DNA of 7,445 bases from Anaerolineales bacterium (lineage in GTDB: Bacteria > Chloroflexota > Anaerolineae > 4572-78 > J111): assembly GCA_012032575.1 (NCBI GenBank), contig JAAUSP010000381.1, positions 1 through 7,445 on the forward strand. The letters run 5' to 3'. The position numbers and the translations under genes are program-made. Below are positions 1 to 4,350 of this stretch, piece after piece. Every line of letters begins with the position of its first letter. Position 1 is the stretch's first letter. Below the pieces are notes generated by a model, which saw only the letters and a program-made list of their open reading frames with translations, had not been told where the DNA came from and did not search any database.

Positions 1-84
1 CCCTCACCCCCAACCCCTCTCCCAGAGGGAGAGGGGAGCAAGGCAAGAATCCCCTCTCCCTCTGGGAGAGGGTTAGGGTGAGGG
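1..84. repeat. Long nested inverted repeat (REP/MITE-like), element A
   Basis: Arms 1-36 and 51-84 are reverse complements apart from one substitution and two single-base gaps, around a 14-base loop (37-50). Each arm contains its own smaller inverted repeat (CCCCTCTCCC against GGGAGAGGGG), so each arm can also fold alone. The element lies inside the DUF2723 reading frame on the minus strand and encodes a Pro/Gly/Glu-rich stretch beginning SPHPNPLPEGEG. Similar CCCTCACCC / CCCTCTCCC palindromes are widespread dispersed repeats in bacterial genomes, as I recall and have not checked. The left end may extend beyond the window. Confidence 0.85.
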
Positions 85-731
85 CTGTTTTCATTATTCG
101 TGGCGTGCTCAGGCTCGTGATGACTCCTCTGCCCCAGGGTGACGGCTAAAAACAAAAGCAGCGCTACCCAAAAAGCATTGAGCGTATACACCTCGGCGAT
201 GGTTGCTTGCTGCCAAAAAACAGGACCGACGGCAAAAAGCAAAGCGCCGATAATGCCGCCGAGATGAAGGGTGAGGTGGAAGGTTGGAAGGTTGGAAAGT
301 TGGAAAGTTGGATTGCTTCCATGCTTCCAGCCTTCCAACCTTCCAGCTATTTGTACGACCAACAAATACACCACCGCCACCGTCGCTGCGCCGAAAAAGG
401 CGCTCATCAGATTGACCCGATAGGCGATGTTGCCAACCGGAACTATCAGCGTAAACAGTTTGCCCAGCAAGGTGTAAAGCGGGTAGCCGGTCGGGTGGGC
501 AATGCCCAATTGATAGGTGACGAGTTGAAATTCCAGGCTGTCGTCAAAGATGGTGACTACAGAAGGGGCCAGGGTAGCAAGGTAAAGGAGAAAGCTGGCA
601 ATGAAAAGCCCTCCAGCGACGGTGAATAGTTGGAAGGTTGGAAGGCTGGAGAGTTCGATTCTGAGAGGCAGCCTCCAATCATCCAACCCTCCTCTGGGCC
701 AACCTTCCAGCCTTCCTCTCTTCCATTCCAT
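1..731 (-). CDS. DUF2723-family multi-pass membrane protein (GT-C/TMEM260-like), partial, with three in-frame repeat insertions
   Basis: The reading frame is open from ATG 731 to the left edge, giving 243 residues and no stop, so the C-terminus lies outside the window. The family is recognised from TVAGGLFIASFLLYLATLAP (first membrane helix, about 38-57), FDDSLEFQL (62-70), GIAHPTGYPLYTLLGKLF (76-93) and ATIAEVYTLNAFWVALLLFL (176-195). Members are integral membrane proteins with a glycosyltransferase-C-like fold; the acidic D-x-x-E loop (D64, E67) after helix 1 is typical. The substrate is unknown. Residues 1-36, 129-152 and 216-243 are encoded by palindromic repeats and look foreign to the family; they fall at the terminus or in loops, with hydrophobic helices kept on both sides. 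An in-frame TGA lies directly before ATG 731, and I see no better start. The Shine-Dalgarno is weak. The gene begins 5 bases after the adaptor gene's stop, suggesting co-transcription. Family assignment is firm; expression of the repeat-bearing form is inferred. Confidence 0.82.
   Translation of the reverse strand, partial: MEWKRGRLEGWPRGGLDDWRLPLRIELSSLPTFQLFTVAGGLFIASFLLYLATLAPSVVTIFDDSLEFQLVTYQLGIAHPTGYPLYTLLGKLFTLIVPVGNIAYRVNLMSAFFGAATVAVVYLLVVQIAGRLEGWKHGSNPTFQLSNLPTFHLTLHLGGIIGALLFAVGPVFWQQATIAEVYTLNAFWVALLLFLAVTLGQRSHHEPEHATNNENSPHPNPLPEGEGILALLPSPSGRGVGGE
276..347. repeat. Octamer-built palindromic repeat, element B copy 1
   Basis: Seventy-two bases read as nine consecutive octamers: five of the type TTGGAAGG/TTGGAAAG (276-315), then four of the complementary type CTTCCAAC/CTTCCAGC (316-347). 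The outer arms 277-291 and 331-345 are a perfect 15-base inverted repeat. Nine octamers equal 24 codons, so the insertion keeps frame in the surrounding DUF2723 gene. It encodes AGRLEGWKHG through LPTFH at residues 129-152, between two hydrophobic segments. Confidence 0.85.
630..719. repeat. Diverged palindromic repeat, element B copy 2
   Basis: The left part begins with two TTGGAAGG octamers (630-645). The right part, 699-716, carries the complementary CCAACCTTCCAGCCTTCC. The 18-base arms 632-649 and 699-716 match as an inverted repeat at 16 of 18 positions. The middle is more diverged than in copy 1. On the minus strand it encodes residues about 5-34 of the DUF2723 protein, with GRLEGW at the start and LPTFQL at the end, the same signature as copy 1 in the same frame and orientation. 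Confidence 0.75.
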
Positions 732-736
732 TCAAT

Positions 737-1918
737 TCAACTTTCAGGCTCAATCCCAATTTCAACCCGGCCGGTCATGCCGGGGCGTACCTCAAACTCG
801 CCGCTGTTAAAGTCGAAATAAACGGTAAAGAGGGCGGTATCGCCATCTTTTTGGGTTGACTCCAATTCAATGCGATAAATGACCGCCGGAATGGGCACAT
901 TGGGATAAGATTTCAAAAAGATAGTGGCCTGATCGCCCGGTTGAACGTCGGCCAGATTGCGCTCGCTGAAGTTGCTGGTGGCAAAACGCAGCGGCTCCAC
1001 CTGGGCAATCGTGATCGAGGCGTTGCCGATGGAGACCCCCGGCGCAGCATTGACGCCCGTCACCACCCCATCCCAGGGAGCAATAAGCTGGGCATTGACC
1101 AGGTTCTGCTGGGCTTCGGCCACCTGCAACTGCGATTCACGGAGTTTGGCCTCATTCACCGCCTGAGCTTCGGGGCGAAGTCCTGTCTGCAATTTGTCCA
1201 GCCGATTTTTGGCCTGGACCACGTTGGCTCGGGCGGCGGCCAATTGAGCTTCGGTGGCCGGTTTGGTGGCTTCATCATACACCGCTTTGGCCCGCTCGTA
1301 GGCCAGGGTGGACTGCTGGAGTTCGGCGGCCTGGGGACTCATCCCGACTCCCTGGGCATAAGCCACCTGATCGTACGCTTCCTGGGCCTGGCGCAGCTCA
1401 ATTTCCCGCATGCGTAAATCGGCGGCGGCCTGGGTGATGGCTTCCTCGGAGGGCAGGCTTTGCAGGCGGGCGAGTTCGGCCTGGGCTGAGGCCAGGCTGG
1501 CTTGAGACTCGTTAATATCGCCGATCAGCGCCGGAGCAGTCTCATTGGCAATTTGTGCTTCCAGCGAGGCCAGGCTGGCTTCGGCTCTTTTGAGGGCATT
1601 TTGCAGGTCGGTTTCGTCAATGCGGATGAGCAGGTCGCCCGTTTTGACCTGCTGCCCGACGGTGACGAAAACTTCGCTAACCGTCCCGCTCAGGCCGGAG
1701 GATTGAAAACTGAAGGTTTGGGGGGGAAGGGGCAAAACCACCTGCCCATCGGTAGAAATGGTAGTCTGGAAAACGGTTATTGGGGTAGGCAGGGGTGTAG
1801 GCGTTTGTTCGGGGGTAGCCGTAGCCTGACCAAAATTAAAATTGCTCACCCCTTCAGCGCACGCTGACAGGAACAGTAAGATTAAGGCAATAAGGGAGAT
1901 GTATAGATATTTCATCAT
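737..1918 (-). CDS. HlyD/RND-type periplasmic adaptor (membrane fusion) lipoprotein
   Basis: This 393-residue protein has a lipoprotein signal: hydrophobic residues 5-18 and a lipobox LSAC with C20 as the predicted lipidated residue. A short Thr/Pro linker (33-46) follows. The remaining order is typical of adaptor proteins: first half-lipoyl motif (about 72-101, SGTVSEVFVTVGQQVKTGD), a long Ala/Gln/Glu-rich coiled-coil hairpin (about 102-275), second half-lipoyl motif (276-307, LIAPWDGVVTGV) and a C-terminal beta-barrel region (about 308-390, ending VRPGMTGRVEIG). Such proteins join inner-membrane transporters, often MacB-type ABC or RND pumps, to an exit route. No transporter is visible here; downstream genes may lie beyond the left edge. 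ATG 1918 and ATG 1915 are both possible starts. The stop is 5 bases before the DUF2723 start. Family is confident, substrate unknown. Confidence 0.9.
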   Translation of the reverse strand: MMKYLYISLIALILLFLSACAEGVSNFNFGQATATPEQTPTPLPTPITVFQTTISTDGQVVLPLPPQTFSFQSSGLSGTVSEVFVTVGQQVKTGDLLIRIDETDLQNALKRAEASLASLEAQIANETAPALIGDINESQASLASAQAELARLQSLPSEEAITQAAADLRMREIELRQAQEAYDQVAYAQGVGMSPQAAELQQSTLAYERAKAVYDEATKPATEAQLAAARANVVQAKNRLDKLQTGLRPEAQAVNEAKLRESQLQVAEAQQNLVNAQLIAPWDGVVTGVNAAPGVSIGNASITIAQVEPLRFATSNFSERNLADVQPGDQATIFLKSYPNVPIPAVIYRIELESTQKDGDTALFTVYFDFNSGEFEVRPGMTGRVEIGIEPES

Positions 1919-1925
1919 TTCAGCT

Positions 1926-1943
1926 TTGTGATAGTGTACACAA
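1926..1943. promoter_or_regulatory. Possible CRP/FNR-family operator upstream of the adaptor gene
   Basis: The plus strand reads TTGTG-ATAGTGTA-CACAA, a perfect 5-base inverted repeat. Read as TGTGA-N6-ACACA it matches the CRP consensus TGTGA-N6-TCACA at 9 of 10 positions. It lies 8 bases from ATG 1918, so a bound regulator would more likely repress than activate. A weak minus-strand -10-like TACACT overlaps it. The match could be chance. Confidence 0.3.
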
Positions 1944-1957
1944 GATGAATTAATTGC

Positions 1958-2251
1958 CTAATTTTCGTCATCGGAATCTTCGGGGAACCACAAGCGGCTC
2001 ATGCCGGCGGCAATATCGGTGAGCCGCTTGAGCGCCCAGGCAAAAACGCCCGATACCACCACCAGGATCACAATATAAGCCGGGGTGGACAAGCCCATCT
2101 GCTGTGCGCCCCTGGCAAACAAAAAGACAATCAGGCCGAACAATCCCACCAATCCAAAAGCCAGAACGATGGCCAAAACGATTGACGGCCAAACCGACAG
2201 CGGCGTTTTTGGTTTTGTTTTATTTTCCGGCGGGGGGGCAGATTGAGTCAT
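1958..2251 (-). CDS. Small two-helix membrane protein, function unknown
   Basis: From ATG 2251 this is a 97-residue protein. The first 18 residues are polar and Pro/Lys-rich; hydrophobic segments follow at about 20-46 and 56-74, with a short basic/amphipathic stretch (ALKRLTDIAAGMSRLWF) and an acidic tail EDSDDEN. A longer version from TTG 2287 (109 residues) is possible, but its extra residues are non-hydrophobic and the start is weaker. I do not recognise a family. The gene is 39 bases before the adaptor gene on the same strand, and divergent from the ribbon-helix-helix gene. Co-transcription with the adaptor is plausible but unproven. Confidence 0.7.
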   Translation of the reverse strand: MTQSAPPPENKTKPKTPLSVWPSIVLAIVLAFGLVGLFGLIVFLFARGAQQMGLSTPAYIVILVVVSGVFAWALKRLTDIAAGMSRLWFPEDSDDEN

Positions 2252-2325
2252 ACCGGAATCATAGCCCTGGTATGAACATTTTGGCAAGCGTAAAGGGTAC
2301 TTTTACAAGAAGCTTGCAAGGGGTA

Positions 2326-2354
2326 TTGACAAATACATCTTTTGATGATATACT
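2326..2354 (+). promoter_or_regulatory. Strong sigma70-type promoter for the ribbon-helix-helix gene
   Basis: A consensus -35 TTGACA (2326-2331) and -10 TATACT (2349-2354, five of six to consensus) are separated by exactly 17 bases. The expected start is near 2361, about 50 bases ahead of ATG 2411. The -35 sits inside a small inverted repeat GTATT-GACA-AATAC (2323-2336), and a perfect 8-base palindrome CTTGCAAG lies just upstream (2313-2320). Confidence 0.8.
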
Positions 2355-2361
2355 AATATAC

Positions 2362-2375
2362 AATTACACGTAATT
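2362..2375. promoter_or_regulatory. Palindrome at the predicted transcription start, candidate operator
   Basis: AATTAC-AC-GTAATT is a perfect inverted repeat with a 2-base spacer, placed 7 bases after the -10 box, over the expected transcription start. A repressor bound here would block initiation. Because the gene it precedes encodes a ribbon-helix-helix-like protein, autoregulation is a reasonable guess; the site itself is directly visible, its use is inferred. Confidence 0.4.
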
Positions 2376-2396
2376 AATAAATAACCTTTTCGTAAT

Positions 2397-2402
2397 AGGA
2401 GA
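2397..2402 (+). promoter_or_regulatory. Ribosome binding site, ribbon-helix-helix gene
   Basis: AGGAGA lies 8 bases before ATG 2411, a near-ideal Shine-Dalgarno that fixes the start. Confidence 0.85.
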
Positions 2403-2410
2403 TAACAAAA

Positions 2411-2821
2411 ATGACAACCGAAACCAATGGCAATGGTGTAGCCGAAGAAACCGTGGCTGAAGAACCCACCACCTCAACCGATCCCAAGATGGGCAGCGGA
2501 AAAAGCTCAGCGGCCAGCAAAACCATCAATGAGGCCATCAAACAGGTGGAGAGCTTCACCGAAAACCTGGGCAAAGCCCTGGGCAGCGCTCTGCAAGATC
2601 GGGCCAATGTAGTGATGGTGCGGGTCAACGACGACAGCTTGAGCTATCTGGACATGTTGGTTGAAGCCGACGTGACCAAAAGCCGCTCTGAAAGCGCCGC
2701 TTTTCTGATCAACGAAGGGATCAAGGCCAATCAGGACCTTTTCAACCGTATCCGCGAAATTACCGACCAGATTGCCTCTTTAAAGGCCAAACTCCGCGAG
2801 TCAGTCAAGGGCGAAGAATAG
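2411..2821 (+). CDS. Ribbon-helix-helix-like protein with acidic N-terminal tail and C-terminal coiled coil
   Basis: The 136-residue product has three parts. Residues 1-30 are acidic, Thr/Glu-rich and low complexity, probably disordered. Residues 35-64 look helical. Residues 66-107 fit the MetJ/Arc/CopG ribbon-helix-helix pattern: a beta strand NVVMVRVND (66-74), helix SLSYLDMLVEADV (76-88), a turn TKSRSE and a second helix SAAFLINEGIKAN (95-107). Residues 108-133 form a charged amphipathic helix, likely a coiled coil. Such folds bind DNA as dimers through the paired strands, so a DNA-binding regulator or architectural protein is likely; the call is by pattern, not by close recognition. The promoter and Shine-Dalgarno are both near consensus, suggesting strong expression. 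A hairpin repeat follows the stop. No toxin-like partner is adjacent. Confidence 0.85.
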   Translation: MTTETNGNGVAEETVAEEPTTSTDPKMGSGKSSAASKTINEAIKQVESFTENLGKALGSALQDRANVVMVRVNDDSLSYLDMLVEADVTKSRSESAAFLINEGIKANQDLFNRIREITDQIASLKAKLRESVKGEE

Positions 2822-2835
2822 TTAATTGGAGATGA

Positions 2836-2905
2836 CGACCGGAGACGAGGGACCGATGACCGGTGATAAACACTGGTCTCCGGTCGCCTGTCTCCGGTCT
2901 GTTTT
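2836..2905 (+). terminator. Hairpin repeat with T-run, possible terminator or attenuator
   Basis: The stretch contains CGACCGGAGAC (2836-2846), its complement GTCTCCGGTCG (2876-2886) and a second GTCTCCGGTC (2890-2899) followed by TGTTTTT. The first arm can pair with either downstream copy (11 or 10 base pairs), and an internal stem GACCGGTG/CACTGGTC (2858-2865 and 2871-2878, one G-U pair) competes. Pairing with the last copy places the stem directly before the T-run, as in an intrinsic terminator, though the loop is long. The GTCTCCGGTC duplication resembles a dispersed short repeat. It lies between the ribbon-helix-helix stop and the DUF4126 start. Confidence 0.5.
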
Positions 2906-2923
2906 TGAGGGGAGAGAGTTGCC

Positions 2924-3494
2924 ATGCTTGATGCATTTTCTAATATCGCCACGGCTTTTGGCCTGTCCACTTCGGCGGGGCTGAACGCTTATTTGCCGCT
3001 GCTGCTGGTGGCAATAGCCGCCCGCTACACCGATCTGATCCATTTGAATAAACCCTGGGATGTGATGACCAGCGGCTGGGTCATTGGGGCATTGGCCGTG
3101 CTGCTGCTCATCGAGATGACCGCCGACAAAATTCCGGCCATTGACACCATCAACGACGGGGTTCAGACATTTTGGCCGCCCGGTCGCCGGGGCTGTTCTG
3201 TTTGCGGCCAGTTCCGGCGTGGTGGGTGATTTGCATCCGGCGCTGGCCTTCATCGCCGGGCTGATATTGGCCGGCAGCGTTCACGTGGTCAAAACCGCCG
3301 CCCGCCCGATGGTCACGGCAACCACTGCCGGTACGGGTAACTGGGCCGTCAGTTTGATTGAGGATGTGCTGGCCCTGGTCGGCACAGTTATGGCTATCCT
3401 GGCACCTATTCTGGTTGCCTTGACCGCTCTGTTCGGGGTATTGCTGGGATTGTGGTGGTGGGGTCGCCATCAGAGGCGTTTGGTTGCGGTTTAG
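2924..3494 (+). pseudogene. DUF4126-family membrane protein interrupted by a frameshift
   Basis: The first frame (ATG 2924, Shine-Dalgarno GGGGAG about 10 bases upstream) gives MLDAFSNIATAFGLSTSAGL through ADKIPAIDTINDGVQTF (83 residues), then runs out of family sequence and stops at 3229. The second frame continues with RPVAGAVLFAASSGVVGDLH, HVVKTAARPMVTATTAGTGN and a hydrophobic C-terminus, stopping at 3494. The family normally reads QTF-x-RP continuously, so removing one base near 3170-3178 (a T of TTTT or a C of the GCC/CCC runs) restores a protein of 189 residues with several membrane helices, a normal length for the family. Function of the family is not established. Possible explanations are a real single-base insertion, a sequencing or assembly error, or recoding; the intact, conserved second half favours an error or a very recent mutation. 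Both halves are clear family members. Confidence 0.85.
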
Positions 3495-3594
3495 TCAAAG
3501 TTGGACGGCTAAGTCACAAATATTCACATTCAAAAATCAATTTATGTGTCCAGATAATCGCTTTTGAAGGGTACTGTATAAGGTAACGAATAAG

Positions 3595-3623
3595 TAGGCA
3601 ACAGGTACAGCTTGAGGTATAAT
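3595..3623 (+). promoter_or_regulatory. Promoter candidate for the toxin-antitoxin pair
   Basis: A perfect -10 TATAAT (3618-3623) has TAGGCA (3595-3600, four of six to TTGACA) 17 bases upstream. It lies 32 bases before ATG 3655, within the AT-rich gene-free stretch 3495-3654, in which I see no other gene or strong hairpin. Confidence 0.55.
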
Positions 3624-3654
3624 CCAATGACTTTGAAACAAGGAGCTTTTGAAA

Positions 3655-3921
3655 ATGGAAGATTTTACCCAGCCGCAATTGTTAGGGCGTTACATTGTCA
3701 TTGATCCAAAAATTTGTCACGGTAAGCCAACTTTTCGCGGCACGCGGATTATGGTGGCCGATGTGTTGGAGCAGGTGGGCGCTGGCCTCGCCTGGGAAAC
3801 TATTATTGAAAGTTGGGATGACAGCATTCCCAGAGAGGCGATTGCCGAAGCTGTGCAATTGGGGCGCGAGGCGTTCCTCAAGCATGCTCCTGAGTTTACT
3901 TTAGAGTTAATGCCCGCGTGA
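3655..3921 (+). CDS. DUF433-family antitoxin (VapB45-type)
   Basis: The 88-residue protein carries the DUF433 signature: GRYIVIDPKICHGKPTFRGT (11-30) followed by RIMVADVLEQ, then a helical part (GLAWETIIESWDDSIPREAI) typical of this winged-helix/HTH-type antitoxin. Members neutralise a PIN-like RNase toxin encoded just downstream and usually repress their own promoter. ATG 3655 is chosen because AGGAG (3641-3645) is 9 bases upstream; TTG 3649 would leave only 3. The stop overlaps the next start by four bases (GTGA), indicating translational coupling. Antitoxin role is inferred from family and arrangement. Confidence 0.88.
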   Translation: MEDFTQPQLLGRYIVIDPKICHGKPTFRGTRIMVADVLEQVGAGLAWETIIESWDDSIPREAIAEAVQLGREAFLKHAPEFTLELMPA

Positions 3922-4307
3922 ACATTCTGGATGAAAATATCCTCAAAGATGAGCGCCAACTGTTGCAACGTTGGCGCGTTGCCATTCATCAGATTGGCTA
4001 CGATGTCGGACGAAAGGGGATGCAAGATGAAGAGATCATCCCCTTTTTGCATCAACTCCCTCGCCCCACCTTTTTTACCCGTGACGAAGATTTTTATGAA
4101 CGCAGTTTATGCCACCCTCGATATTGCCTGGTATTTCTGGATGTTGCCCAGTATGAAGTGGCAGTTTTCGTGCGTCGAGTGCTTCGCCATCGAGAGTTTA
4201 ACACCCAAGCCAAACGAATGGGGACAGTGATCCGTGTCGCTCATGTGGGGTTGTTGGTTTGGCGTTCGCATACGGAGCAAGAAATCCGTTTTGAGTGGGC
4301 TAGATAA
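3918..4307 (+). CDS. PIN-like (DUF5615/VapC45-type) toxin, predicted RNase
   Basis: This 129-residue protein starts at GTG 3918 overlapping the antitoxin stop. It shows the spaced acidic residues of PIN-like nucleases: LDENI (D5, E6), QDEEI (D37, E38) and FTRDEDF (D56, D58), followed by a hydrophobic strand CLVFLDV. The order and spacing match the small PIN-like proteins found downstream of DUF433 antitoxins, which are expected to cleave RNA using metal ions held by these acids. The C-terminus has a basic helix (about 87-101) and ends EIRFEWAR. All expected acidic positions are present, so the toxin is probably intact. Target RNA is unknown. A 43-base gap separates it from the convergent gene on the minus strand. 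Confidence 0.8.
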   Translation: MNILDENILKDERQLLQRWRVAIHQIGYDVGRKGMQDEEIIPFLHQLPRPTFFTRDEDFYERSLCHPRYCLVFLDVAQYEVAVFVRRVLRHREFNTQAKRMGTVIRVAHVGLLVWRSHTEQEIRFEWAR

Positions 4308-4350
4308 AAAGACAGCAACGGATAGTGGATTGGTACGAGGTTAAAACTTC

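Noticed and set aside
1..84. CRISPR or tRNA-like structure at the left edge
   Set aside because: It is one long imperfect inverted repeat, not a series of direct repeats, and has no cloverleaf features.
207..821. Plus-strand open frames across 207-821 with WKVGKLESW-like peptides
   Set aside because: They are antisense to the DUF2723 gene and are open mainly because the octamer repeat has no stops in any frame; no family resemblance.
941..1867. Plus-strand frames of 121-158 codons opposite the adaptor gene
   Set aside because: Antisense to a well-supported lipoprotein adaptor; low-complexity composition driven by the coiled-coil codons.
1958..2287. Longer start at TTG 2287 for the two-helix protein
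   Set aside because: ATG 2251 is in frame and the extra 12 residues add nothing recognisable; the TTG has no clear Shine-Dalgarno.
2822..3470. Minus-strand frames opposite the DUF4126 gene
   Set aside because: They are antisense to conserved family sequence and have no matching motifs.
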